From positions 2,480,001 to 2,544,000 of the forward strand of contig CADCXA010000006.1 of NCBI GenBank assembly GCA_902806565.1: 64,000 nt of DNA. The letters run 5' to 3'. The stretch comes from Hypoxylon rubiginosum. Its lineage: Eukaryota > Ascomycota > Sordariomycetes > Xylariales > Hypoxylaceae. A program made the translations under genes and the position numbers. The notes under the pieces were generated by a model. That model saw only the letters and a program-made list of their open reading frames with translations. It ran no database searches and was not told the DNA's origin. Shown piece after piece: positions 22,331 to 35,201 of this stretch. Every line of letters begins with the position of its first letter. Within the stretch, counting starts at the first letter, position 1.

Positions 22331-23625
22331 ATGGCAGCTACAGCTTTGATGAATCCCGTTCCTGCGTACCATCCTCACAAACCACCATTCCCGCCGCCCT
22401 ACCATCAGCCGCCTTCCAATATGCCTGGCATGGTTTCCCCCGGGGATAGCAGGAGAACACCCAACGAACCAGAACCTGTTCAACGACAGTCCCTTCCCTC
22501 CATATCAGAGGTGTTCTCGGGTGCGAAGCCCACACATTACTCGCCGACGACCCCCACGACGTTAGCTGGTCCTCACAGCCTTCCTCCCCCGCCGTTTGGT
22601 TCTTCGCTACCACCAAGATCTGAACCGCCGCCTGAGCCGCGACCAGCACCACCTTCACACGAAGACAAATTCTTCCGTTACCCCCAACGGCCAGATGTCG
22701 GCCCTCCTCTGGGTCCTCCAGGGCCTCCTAGCTCGGCGTATGGCTATCCAGAGCAACGCGACCCTACTAAACCTCCGGAAGCTGTACCCAACGCCGGTCA
22801 CACGAATCCTCCGCCACCGCCCCAGATTCCGTACCCGGCGGGTCAGTACCCTTTACCTCCAGCGCCAATCTCGCCGCACCATTTGGGTCCCCCACTCCCA
22901 CCGTACGACCAATCCCGACCGCCTCTACACGCCGACGAAGACTATGGCATGCATCGCACCCGCTATGATTCCACGTTAAATCGACATTTCGAATCGTGGG
23001 GATACCAGGACTGTCTCAACAAGGTCTGTCCCCCCTATGAAATTAATATTTGGACTTTAGTTGACGGATACAGCAGTTGGTGTGGACGTCAAGGACGGTC
23101 TGCAACTTTGCCGAAGCATACAGCAAGATTGCTTCAGAGCAGCACGGTGGACAGCCTATCCCTGAACGACTACCCAGCGATCAAGAAGTCTCGAGCATGC
23201 TGGGTAACGTGGATTTCATGAAGCGATCTCTCGAAAACCTCCGAGAACTGGTGCAGCATAGCCTAGCAACCGAAAAGGCGCGTGAGGGGGGTCGTGGAAA
23301 AGGATCCTACGACGGGGACGATGATTTAAGCATGTACGGCGACGGCATGAAACAGCCCTATGGGCTTAACGAGGTAAAAAAGCGGCGAGGAGTAAGTTCT
23401 GACGCCCTACAGCATTCCACGTTCGCTCACCGTTCTTCGCAGCGCGCGGCACCGCCAGGTCGTTGTCATAGTTGCAACAGGATTGATACCCCGGAGTGGC
23501 GACGAGGGCCGGACGGCGCAAGGACGTTGTGCAACGCGTGCGGCCTCCATTATGCTAAACTCGAGAGGAAGCGTCAGATGGAACAGCGCTCTATCCGACC
23601 GAAAACCGTAGAGGAACGAGTTTGA
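22331..23625 (+). CDS. nsdD: NsdD-type GATA zinc-finger transcription factor
   Basis: Exons are 22331-23023, 23074-23391 and 23443-23625, giving 397 aa. The introns are GTCTGT..ACAG (50 nt, weak donor; the acceptor could be 3 nt further on) and GTAAGT..GCAG (51 nt), both phase 0. The N-terminal half is Pro-rich and contains [12 protein letters not shown] conserved middle region ([19 protein letters not shown] to [10 protein letters not shown]) follows. A single C-terminal GATA finger has Cys345, 348, 367 and 370 in CX2C-X18-CX2C spacing, then a basic tail. This arrangement matches Aspergillus NsdD/Neurospora SUB-1, a nuclear regulator of sexual development and repressor of conidiation. No other gene is convincing for about 15 kb upstream and 10 kb downstream, suggesting extensive cis-regulatory sequence. 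Family assignment is strong; biological role is inferred from orthologues. Confidence 0.9.
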
Positions 23626-26600
23626 GTTTCCTTTCAATTTGCATCCCAGTATTGGAGTCCATATAAGTGACTCCTGGAAGGCCGAGTGAGCAAGTTGAGA
23701 ACGGCAGATGTCTTTGGCTCGAGGACGTCGTCCAGCCCGTCTCTACTTAGCCTTCTTGCGTCTTCCTGGATGCTATCTCACATCTACCACGCAAAAACAT
23801 CTGCAAACAAACCGTCGCCATTATATCTTGTTCCGGCATATATTATATTTGTGCGTTAATTATACCCTACTGGACTTACGTTTCTCTCTTTCGATTTCGG
23901 TATCGACACGGTCGTCTTTCGTTGTATATACCCTCTGGGCAAAAGGACTCGGCAGGTCACGTCACGGCATTGTTCGGCGTCTGGATCCTTGGATTTGAAT
24001 TTTGGTTCGCTATCTGATTCTGAAATTTTTGAAGGTTCTTTTTATGAGATCCCGAAGGCGGCAAGTTTGGAAATCACATATAGGAGTTTACATTTCGGCA
24101 CTCGGATAGCGAAAGAAGTACGAAGAGCTAAGGCACACGGCATGGAGCTGCAAAATTTTTCGAATGCATTCTACGGAAAATAGAGGGATGCCCGAATCGA
24201 TTCGTTGATTTTTATGCCGGAGATCACGACGCAAGTCCTGTACCAGTCTAGCATTGGTCGAATGAGCTCTAGAATATCAAGGTTGCTACTTACTTACCTT
24301 GGGAGGTAGGTACCTAGGTAGTTAGGGGACGTGGCAAAATGATGAATATTTGTACGACTTCAGTGTCAGAGCGTTCGTTGTAGAGCCATCTACCTATTAT
24401 TGATAATTTAAGCTTGAAGACATACCATTGCATACTTTTAATCTTGTGAAGCTAGGAAAGTGTTTGGCCTCTGTGTCTAGGAAATACCATGAAATCACGA
24501 ATTTTATGTCGTCGAGCTTATCAAGCCATAGGAGGCTCGATTCCCCGTGGTCTAGGTGAACATTCAGGGGTAGCATAGATCAAACTACTGCTCAAGCGAA
24601 CAACATATGAGGGCTTTCACAAGATGGGAAGCCGCGTAAAATCATGGCATATCGGATATCGGGAAATGAATAAAAATGGACTGGTATTCCTACCACAAAT
24701 ACTCCCTTTTCTCCTAGACCGTCTCCCCATTTTCTCCCGCTACCCGTAGCACATGATGCGGGCAACTGGACCATGACTTGCCGATAAGTCTACCTTGGCC
24801 GCCATTCAAGGTAGGATATTGTCACCAAAGAATGCCTATCGCCGTCTTTGAACTACCTTTCCTCCGCCTCCTCCGCCATTTTTTTCAATGCCCTATCAGG
24901 ATCGCGGATGGGTGTGCGCAGCAGGACGGTGGCACTCACGAAGACAAACTCGGCCGTGTGTATGAGGCAGACAGTGCCAGGCATCAGGTTTAGGAGAGGC
25001 AGAGAAGAAGGGAAGGGGAATGTCGCCGTGCGGCTACGGTATGTAGTGCCTGATGTGAGGCGCCCCGGACTATGATGGCAAGATGCAGCTTTCCCCCCCC
25101 CAAGCAATAAAAAGGCATGCACCCATTCCGGGAGGCGGGCATCTCTCCACAGATGCCGTACGACGTGACCTGTCAGATTGATAGATATGCGCCTCGAACT
25201 CGCCTAGCCGATGTCGCTACGTACATTAAGGGTATCGTACAGTACGCAGAACGTGATTCTAGGGAGGAGAGGATCGATCACTATCACTATCACACAAGGC
25301 AACAGAATGCGGACTCGCGCTGATCTCTCTCTCTCTCGCGCGGAAGCGAGAGCACGCGGCGTACCTGCCTTTCCTCCTTAAGCAAAGTAATATCACGACG
25401 AGCGATGGATGATGAAAAAGGATAGGCATTACTAACATTTCGGACCGGAGCTTAGACATGTTCGCGAGACATACCCAACTAAGGCTTCAGGGTCCCTTTC
25501 CCTCTACGTGTGTGGCTGACACGCCGACGCAGGGATACCGCACACCACCCAGTAGGAAGTTGAACAATGGGAGGTGCAGCGAATCTCATATCCCAGTGCG
25601 AGATCTGTCCATACCTAGCCAGCCTAATTTTTTTCCAATGGTCCAATGGAGGCGTATGTGTAATGCTTTTGCCGCAGCTGCACATGGCCCCCTTCCCCGG
25701 ACTTCCTATGCTGCTGACTACGGCTCAAGAATGCTACCCTCCCCAGAAATCACGATCCGACTTAAAAGCTAGCATCCATCTTATCCACATCCATTGGCAC
25801 ATCCGTACGTAAGAGGAGAACGTCTAGGAGAGGAGAAGAGTCTTCTGACATCCCAAGATGCCGCGCCGCGAGCCTACGTACAGGATCGGGTCAGGAAAGG
25901 CCCGCCAGCTTTTCGAAATTCGCAATCCCACCACTCTCAAGCAGCCAAGGATATGGATATGCCTAAAAGCGGTACGCCGCTACCTGCACGGCAGGAGAAC
26001 GAAACAGAAACACGGGCTTAAAAAGGGCATATGTTCTTGGCTCGCAGATTGCTATATAGTACGCATGTAAGGCAAGTTGAGGCGCGTCATGCTTATATAC
26101 CTACCGTCCTATACATAAAACACGACCGGATGCTTCCCCCCCCTTCATGCGGCATGCTTTCAGAACGCGAGGCTGTGGCTCTTCTTCTGCATGTCATATT
26201 CCCCTTTTTACATGATGATGATTTATATAGAAGAGTTCCCCCGTTTTCGACACATCACCTGCCGACGGGTATGCCATGGACTTATGCGAGGAGGAGGGGG
26301 GTGATTGCATATTAGCCTTCCCGCGCGCAGTTTCTCGACGCGTCAGAGGCGGGACGTGACGGATGGGGCGGGCGGTTCTGCGGGACAGGCCGCGAAGGTG
26401 AAAGAAAAGAATTTGATCCGACTGGAAGAGGAAAGCAATAACAACAAAAAATACGGACGGGCCAGAAGAGTGCGTGTGTGTCGTCACGCCCCTCCCTGCC
26501 TACCTATCTATCTATCCGTCCCACCTTGTGCTACGGCTACACCAGGGAGAGAGGTGGAGGGGGAGAAGAAGAGAGGGAAAAGGGGGGGGTTGCTGCAGGA

Positions 26601-29600
26601 AATCAAGTTCGCCGCGCTGCAGCTAGGCGGGATCTGCGCAATACCCTAGATCTTAGGAGGTCTCTCGCGAACCAATAATGGTAAGGGGGGAAAGGTGAGA
26701 GAGGGGGGTTTTGATTGACTCTCATACGAACAAGCGTCACCTTAACACCTCTCGCAAGCTCGACGACCTCAAGTTCATGACGACGAGGGACGGGACGGGT
26801 ACAGGCCGACGAATTAACTTGGCGTTCAATGTCATCACCCCCCCTCGGCGGCAAGTCACTTGTCCTCCTGCTGCTGCTACTCATATTCCTCGTGTATACA
26901 GTCGGACTACATTTTCCACGTAACCCCATCTCCGAAGTCTATCACGTATTTGCCCGCCATACTGGTGGCCTCCTTAACCAACACTGCCCGCTTAGATTCA
27001 CCTAACCTTAGATAGCATGTAGGTATCAAAGGTAATATACCTATCTAGGTAGGGAGGTAATCATTCACATGTGTCATGAGGATACTGTTCGTTATCATGT
27101 GGACTTTCTAATAATATACTCCTCCCTCTCGGCTACGAACCTTGAGTCGCCGTCCGCGTAGAGAGGGATGGGCCTTTCAGGAGATTAAATATACCTACCT
27201 ACATGATATCTAAGGTTATCATGCAATCTAGCGGACTTGGTTCGGCTCGAGACGTCAACCTTTTCTGCCCCGCGGCCGTTTAGGAATCTTTTTTGAGTTT
27301 TTTGGATCGTGTCTTAGGTTATGTCAGGCCCCGAGCATCAGACAGATGCATTTTTTTGGGAGGGGGAATTGAGTTTGGCAGTCGATGGATGCATTGAAGG
27401 ATGCCCGAGTTATTCCTTATTTCTAGGTGTTCGCTATTTGTTTAAATTCTTTCCTGTTTTCACTCTCACTATTTTCTCTCTTCTCCTGGTTTTTCGTCTC
27501 TTGCTTTACGAATGACCCTGTTTACGAGGAGGGAGAGCCGACGAACATGTCATCGTGGCTTTCTGTGGTGTTGTTCCCAAGTTAGATACATACATAACAT
27601 CTAAGAGGTGGGTACTTAGATGGGAATATCTTTCCCTGCATATTTCCCCTCGCACAAATCTAAGACATGGTCCGATCCTTGATTCAATTACGCTTCAATT
27701 GAGGACAATCCCGTCTTACGTCTGACGTGTCACGTAAGGCCTTAAGGCTAGGCTTGAGAAAAAGAAAAAGGAGTGATAGAGGCGGAAATTATACCTAACC
27801 TATTATAATGCCTTGGGCTGCGAGTGTATTCAGCCTCAATATTACATGGGTGCAAATGTTTGACTTCATACCCCTTATCTTCAAACACCGCCGATTTGTC
27901 TGTCACTTGACATATTAAATATGACATCGCTGTTTGTAGAATTTTAAGGGGGTATGCAGAAACTAGGCAAGGGTTTCTATATCCGTCCTTGTGCCTCTGA
28001 ACGGCTCGTCTCGAGTTTCCCGTCGTCTTTCAATTTCAGGCGAGACAATCGATGCCATCGCCCGAACGTGCTGCCTTACACACGGTTCGCTGTCTAAGAT
28101 GGCGAGTGACAGGAAAGGGCCTAGAGCACCGCATGGTCAAGGAGAATATATCTGCCTACCTCTCACGAATCACATCTTTAAACCTATACGTTACCTTAGA
28201 GGAGGAGGTATCGTACCCCCTTCCCAACCTTAGTTCCACCGTCGTTTTCGTTTCGCTACGAACGGAAAGACTTCCCACAAATCGTTGGCCTTACGTGAGG
28301 CTATTCCGGTATTCGGTATTAGTCAGACTCCCGTTACTCCCATTGCTACCTAGGGAGCTTTTCTTTTTTTTTTGTTAGGTACAATATAAATATACGGGTA
28401 CATGGGTACTTCCACCACGTGGTGCATAAGCGTGTCAGTCTGCCAATCGAGATCTTCCAAGATCCCTGGAGATATCCCCCCACTCTTTATTGTATCTCGC
28501 AGATTCGTACATGCGTACATACCTAGATACTTGGGTACTTAGGTGTGTACTTGCAGGTGTACCTTGTATCGACTTGCAGATGCTGGATGTATGGATCTTG
28601 GCAGATACTTGGGTAGGTACTTGTGCCGTACATGAGGCACAAGGTACCGCATCAGTACATTCCGTCCGTCTACCCGTCCAAACCCATCTTGCTACCCCTA
28701 GGTAGGCTGGTTAGGTATTCTTCAACCCAGTCCCCCGTTCCCCGTCCCCCGTCTCCCCCCTTCCTTCCACTTTTTCGAGATCCCCGGGTTCGCCAGTCTT
28801 ACCATCTTACCATAGCAGCAGCAGAAAAAGTCGCGTATCAATCGCCGAGCATCGCGGGTCCATGGATCTTTTTTGTGGCCTGATTTTGATCCTACCCGCC
28901 AAGTCCCATTTTGCGATTCTCCCCAATCGTCATCCCGCGGCTGCGTCCGGTGCAGCCGGGGTTAGGAAGCCAAAAAGGGACGAGAAATAATTTATTCTCA
29001 AAATGCGGATAATGTACCGGAAATTGCTCCGGGGCAACGCTAAACTCTATAAGTATGGGAACGGTTCGACCCGGTATCGAAGCTTTTTCATATCCTCTAG
29101 AGCGTTTTAGGAACCTATCTCTTTTTCGACTAACCCAACTCTTACATTACACCAGTTAGGTACGTAGGTACATAAGAATAGCCTTTGCCGCGCGTCAGTG
29201 TGGCTTGCCTCGGCGTTAGGTCCTGCTTTGCCAAGCCGCGCCGGTTAACTGTTTAGATCTGCCACTAATGTAGTTTGTCCATTCTCATCTCACCTCACCT
29301 GTTCTCATGACATTTTCATCATGTATCCTTTTCGACAAGTGAAGACGCAGACAGGCAGATTGGTAGATATGCGCTACTATGTACTGCATCAAAGGACCTC
29401 GATTGTCGATACCCCCCACGATTTTACATACATACCTTGTATTAAATTACTAAGTAAGACGTGGAGGTTTAGGACCGTAAGGTCAGACCGCTCGCTCACT
29501 GGATAGCTGGGATCAAGATTGGGGATCAAGATTGGGATCAGGATCCAGATCCAGATCCAGATCAAACATCGATCCTCTCCGCCCTACGCTATTCATAGCG

Positions 29601-32600
29601 CCGTCGTACACTTGACCGAGTCATGCCTTGCCGACGCGAGCACCGGAAATGACTTAGAAATTTCAAACTCTAACAGGTCATTATACACTAGCCAATTGCA
29701 TTCCGTCTGTTAGTTACGATGTGCCGTTCAGTTAGACGTCGGCCTATTAGCAAATACCGCGGCCGTCTCTATAACTTGCCAGCTAGGGGTTCGTTGTCTC
29801 GTAAAGCCTCCAATAACGACGACGCTACGACCTACAGTAACGCCAAACATCACTGCCCTTGAGATGATGACGCCATCACGAGATATACAGTATGTCCTCT
29901 CGCCGAAAATTGTGTAACCCCGAATGCATACCCGTGTCCAAGAGATCATGCGATGAGAGAACCGAGGCTTGTGGCTGGCTGGGGGCTTGTCACTTCTCAC
30001 ACATGATTGAACTAACATTCGCGAAACGGCGGCATTAAAGACGCGACATGAGGGATTTCCTCATTATGACCGGTCAGGATCGTGATTTGGAAATTAGTAC
30101 GAGACCCCGATGGTTAGTGTTAAACCCATCAAGACCCGCCGCACTGGACCGGGCGTCTCTACCTCCTACCTAGAGGCTAGGTACCTAAGGAGGTAGCGTA
30201 TGCCGCGGGAACTCGAGCTCAAAAGCTCACGAGGCTGTGAGACTTCCTAGCGTCGTCCGTTACTAGCCTTACTCACAGCTGAAGACCCCTTCAAGAGCTA
30301 ACTTGACCCTCTTTTCTTTTTCGACATTGGTGGCTGTTTTCCTCCCTTCCCTCACCGCTCTTCCCCTCTGAGATGGAAGGAATAAAGGTCTTATCAAGCG
30401 GCTCGTGTTACCTCATCACGATGCGGCACGTCTCAAGGCCGTTCTAGGCTTATTTGACCCGCGTTTAACTTGATTAGCTGATTTGGATTATCCATAAGTT
30501 TTAGAACGTGTGATCATAAGCACGAACGCCTCTCGGACAGGTTGGTATTGTATACCTAGGTATCTACCATAGTAAGCTAAGCTCTACATTGCGAGATGCT
30601 CCTCCCTTCATGGCTATTTGGGCATATTGGGAAACGTCGTCGGGCTTTTGGATATGCAAAAGGAACAGCCCTGTTATCTTCGCCGCCCTTGTTTTCGTCT
30701 ATGTGCTTCAGGTAGGTTTGCCAACCCAGCCATCCCTAGAATACGCTCGGTGCCGGTGCCGTCTTTTGTTGTCCGTCTGTCTATCCCATATCAGGCCAGA
30801 AAGATTAGCCGCGCATGGCTAATGAGGTGTTCCTTTTTGCGGCTGTAAAACCTTACGAGGCTTTACGAGGCTTGCACTACATCACGGTAGTTGATAGATC
30901 CGTGGAACCGTGTCTCACTTGACCCGATGAAGAACGGTGCAGGCAGGCTTCAGGGGGCAACCGCTCACGTGTGTACTGGTTGATCGCCACTCCTATCAAC
31001 GCAGGCTTCGGCACACGCACCGCGCCTGGATTTCCTGGATGTCTTACTCTTACCAGAGTAGAGGTAAATGACCACCCGTCTCCAGGGAAGATGTCGGCCC
31101 CGACCTAACATAGGTACCTACCTACAGTCCCAGCCGCTACGGTGTTGGTCGCAAATCACCTCCGGAAACTTCGTTTCACCATCTCCCTTCTGCTATCCAG
31201 TGAGCAGCTGGCGTTACACGCTGTTCTGCAAGATCTTGAAAATGAGATCGGTTCCGCTCTTACCCTGTGCCACACACTCTCCTTCTCACGTCAGACATGG
31301 CTGTCTCTCATCCCGGGACCGAGCTCCCAACGGTTCATGAAGTTCCGGGGGGGCATAAGACGAGACATTCATTTACGAGGAAGGAAGGGTAGTGGTAAGC
31401 AATCCAAGATTGCGGCGAGAACATCTGGGAAAGCCTCTTTTTTGCTGATCACCATGTGTCTAGTTCCCTTAGTCTACCAACCCCGGAATTACGCCACAGA
31501 TGTCGTCCCACGCGATCAGAGACACGCGCGGTTGCGTCAAGCTTTTCTTTCACTTGGCGAAGGAGGAACCACGCCCCTGGAACATGGTTGGGCAGGTAGG
31601 TACCTAGGTAAGGTAAGCTGGCTTGGCCAGCTAGCTCTTTGGGGTCCTGCCTGTCTCACTACTAACACGGGCGGGACATGCTAAGTAAAACCTACATGCG
31701 CCATTTTTTTTCAGCCTGACGACGATCATCGATTGTTCCATCTCCGCCCCCGTCCCGCCGGGTTTCGGAGTCGAGTCCAACCCAAACGGACTCGGCCGGC
31801 CTCCGCAACCCTTCCCGCCTACTCCGCGCCAGCCTAGAAGGGGACGATGGCAAAATGACCCTTCCCCCCATTCTGACATTGCCCTCGTGCCACTACGGGT
31901 TTCTGGCGTTAGCCAATGGAGTTCGAACCCCGACGATCACGGTAGCTATGTACGTGCAGGTACATGAAGAGAGAGAGAGATCGAGGTGCACCGCATGAGG
32001 AGACAGAAATGTCTGAGCCTGTGACTAAACAGGATCCAACGCGCCGGGTCAGCAGACCCAAGCTTACTTGAGTAGCTCTACAGTATATGCGAAGTACCAT
32101 TCAAGTATCCACTGATTGTAGAGTTATCATTCGTTGGTGTGCCGGTGGTGAGAGTTCGTAATCTACGGAGGTAAGTGAACCAGGGGCTTGGTCTGGTCTT
32201 AACACCGAGGGTACGCCACTTACCTCCGCACAAGCCCACGGCAGGGTAAAGCACTAGCTTGGGTTATCAGATAGATCTAAGAAAGATCTTCAATTTTCAA
32301 GCGAAAGAAAAAGGAGCAAAAAGAAGAAAAAGAAAGAACGTACAACACCGGGGATTCACTGGTCGTCACCGACCCAATTACTGATCCGGCGGTATCGGGT
32401 TTATCGCTGGGAGAGCAGACGGGATCCCGAGTTCTCCAGATCCTATGGTCGTACGTGATAGAGGAATTTGTTGTTACGGTATATAATGGAGAGGTGGGTG
32501 GAGGCTCGTCATGGATAGGGCTAGGGAGTGGGTAGAAACAGTGCTTCCAAGAACTCGACGAACCCGTCATTAAAATCGACTTAGAATTTGAAATATTTGA

Positions 32601-33335
32601 TAGATTTAATGTTTCCCAAATGAATACCTGTTCAATAATTTAGAAGATCTTTTGGCTTTCGATTAGGTGTTGTCTGAAAGGGTTGGTCCGCTACCCCTGA
32701 GCCCCTATTACGACCCCGGTGATCGATCGTGAAATCCATGTATGATACTTAGAAACTCGTAGCGCTGCCTAGAGAAGGTCTCTTTAACGGAAAAACAGAA
32801 AGAAATTATATGCAATATAGGTTTTCTCTAATTTATGTCGCAAGAGATGAAGCCGGGTCTTCACAGGTATGCGGGGCTGCGGCTCTTAAAGCCAAAGTGG
32901 TTGAATGGAGCAAAATGTATGTAAGTCGACATACTTAATCAACTTCCATATAATACTAAGCTGGAGTATGTCTAAAGACCAAAGACCGTAGAAAGACATT
33001 TTACAGCAGATGATGCCGGTCTTTTTGCCACAAAGATTCTTTGCCCTTTCCTGCCCTGCTGCCTAGCCACTATTCTTCGATCCGAATATTCTCCTCTCGA
33101 TAACTTGACCTTGCGTGTATCTTACTTATGTAAAACCCCATGAACACGATTCTACGAAACACCAGATAACCTATGGGGTTTCACGATACCTGATGACTGA
33201 ACCCTCTTGAATTTATGAGGAATTAGGAGGAAGTAAGACGCCATGTATTAGCTGAGGTTATCCTAGAAAAAGCCAACCACTCGACTACGACGTCCTCAAA
33301 AGCTGCTCAAAAATCTAGAGGCAGGGAAATATAAC
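23626..33335. other. 9.7-kb gene-free region downstream of nsdD-like gene
   Basis: No convincing gene. The longest open frame (31142-31684, plus) starts at GTG, has no recognisable motif and runs through the TACCTAGGTAAGG repeat at 31601, so I treat it as chance. TACCTAGGTA palindromes occur at 24311, 30553 and 31601, with related degenerate copies at 27043, 30170 and 31108. AT-rich stretches lie at 32570-33000. An adenine- and guanine-rich strand asymmetry is seen at 32281-32340. Confidence 0.5.
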
Positions 33336-35201
33336 ATGGCCGACTCCGATACGGTAGCAAACCCGTTTGAAATTCCTCAGCTGGATTTTGATGGATATTC
33401 GACTCCTGTCACGCCTGAGACGATCCAGGAGATCCCCCATTTGCATGCCGCGATACTGGCTACGGCGTTTTCACAAGGGTTCGATATAGGAGCGATTGAA
33501 GGCTACATCCAACGGTTTCCTCAGCAAACGATAAGCAATATATGGGATGAAGTCGTCCTGAGTCACACCGTCTTTGCCTATGCAATCAACACCGGAAATA
33601 TCGATATCATTAAACTATGCCTCGAATACGGCGCGGATACTGATTCGGTAGATCCCGTCGGCCTTTCGTTACTAGTGATTGCCATTGTGCGTGCCATGGA
33701 AGTAGGGCGCAACGCGCCCGAAGTTGGTAGGCTGCTGCTATCGTATGGGGCAGACCCCCAGAGTGTACCAAGAAAACTGTGGCAGGATTATCTCAAAACA
33801 CCGACTACGCTTGATAGATTTAACGTCCCCGACACCATCGGGGCCGAAATTGCTCGGGCGCTCGATCTGATGACACGCTACCATCTCTGGCAGGCGGACC
33901 ATCTCAAAAGACCTACGAAACGCATGGTTCAGATAGCGAAAGCGCACGATATGACGGCGCTCTTGCGGCTACCCTATCAGATAATAGGCCAAGAGGCAAC
34001 GGTTCAGCTGGTGGTAAACACCGTCTACACGCACATAGCGCAGGACACGGCGAAGCCTCTCGTCCTGGCTTTCGCGGGCCTGTCCGGCCACGGGAAGACG
34101 GAGCTGGCCACGCATATGGGCTCCCTTCTCTCGATCCCGACAAAGACTATAGACTGTACCCACGCCTGGCACCAGACGGTGCTCCTCGGAAGCACGTACG
34201 GGTATGTTGGCAACAAGGACGGGGGGCCGCTGAACAACTTTCTCATTGAGAACAAGGGGGAACGATGCGTAGTCTTCCTCGACGAATTCGACAAGACCAA
34301 CGTCGATGTCCACAACGCGCTCCTGAAGGTCATGGATGAAGGTAAAGCCCCCCCCCCCCTCTTTCACCTACACACACACACACACACACAAGGATAGGGA
34401 TTCCACACATGGCGAAAGTCAAAGCTTACAAGTTGTCTTAGGTGTCTACGTCGACCGCCGTGGCGGTGCTGACACCTCCGAGGCGGACTGCACGAAGGTG
34501 ATCTGGATTCTCGCCACCAACTACGGAGACGCCGCCATAACCCGCTTCTACGAGCAGCATCTCGCCAAGTGCAAGCCCGAAGATGCGGGCAAGGTATCGA
34601 TCGAACCCCTCCAGACCGAGCTTGAAGAACTATTCACCACGCATTTCTCGGTTAGTCTTTTTTCTTTCTTTCTTTCTTTCTCTCTTTCCTCTAACCCACC
34701 TCCGATGTACCCACCCAATATAATACTAACAATACTATCCCGTGCGAAAAGGCAGCAGTAACAGGCCGCATAGACGAAATCGCCCCCTTCTTCCCCTTCA
34801 GCCCCGGCGAGCAAGCCGTCGTCGCACACAAGTTCCTCCGGGCGCTGCAGGTCGAGGCGCGGCGGCCCGTCGACACGCACACTAAGCAACTGATCGGGCA
34901 CGCCGACGTCCGGCTGCCGGACGACGACGGCCGGGTGTGCGCCGAGGTGGCGCGGCGGTCGTACCGGCGGGAGCTCGGCGCGCGCTCGATATACAGGGGC
35001 GTCCGCCGGCTGCGGCGCGACTTCGCCCTCCGGTACTCGGACGCCGACGACCTCGTCGACGACGCGGCGAACGCCCAGCCCCGCCGGCGGTCCCTCGCCC
35101 AGGTGGGCCGGCTCCCGGGGGGCGGGGGCGTGGTCTTGGTTCGCGAAGAAGCTAAGAAGCGTAAGTGGGTTGACGACGGGGATGGTGAGAGTGGGGAATG
35201 A
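33336..35201 (+). CDS. Ankyrin-like/AAA+ ATPase, ClpB-SKD3 type
   Basis: Exons are 33336-34341, 34442-34650 and 34752-35201 (554 aa). The introns are GTAAAG..TTAG, containing a CA repeat, and GTTAGT..AAAG, containing a CTTT repeat. Residues 35-145 look like ankyrin-type helical repeats (for example IDIIKLCLEYGADTDSVDP). The AAA+ module has IIGQE at 216-220, Walker A GLSGHGKT at 248-255, pore loop GYVG at 289-292, Walker B VVFLDEFD at 312-319, and sensor-1 Asn362. GRIDEIAPFFPFSPGEQ from 410 supplies the arginine finger (Arg411), and sensor-2 is ELGARSIYRG. This order is that of the Clp/HSP100 second ATPase module as in mitochondrial CLPB/SKD3, an unfoldase-disaggregase. There is no clear mitochondrial presequence, so location is uncertain. 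The last exon is far more GC-rich than the first. It ends 544 bp from the convergent gsh1 gene. Confidence 0.82.
34371..34390. repeat. (CA)10 microsatellite in intron 1 of the AAA+ gene
   Basis: A CA run inside the 100-nt intron 34342-34441, preceded by a C9 run; length variation here would not change the protein. Confidence 0.9.

Noticed and set aside
31142..31684. 180-codon open frame, plus strand
   Set aside because: GTG start, no recognisable motif, runs through a TACCTAGGTA repeat and has no nearby splice partners; expected by chance in this much sequence.
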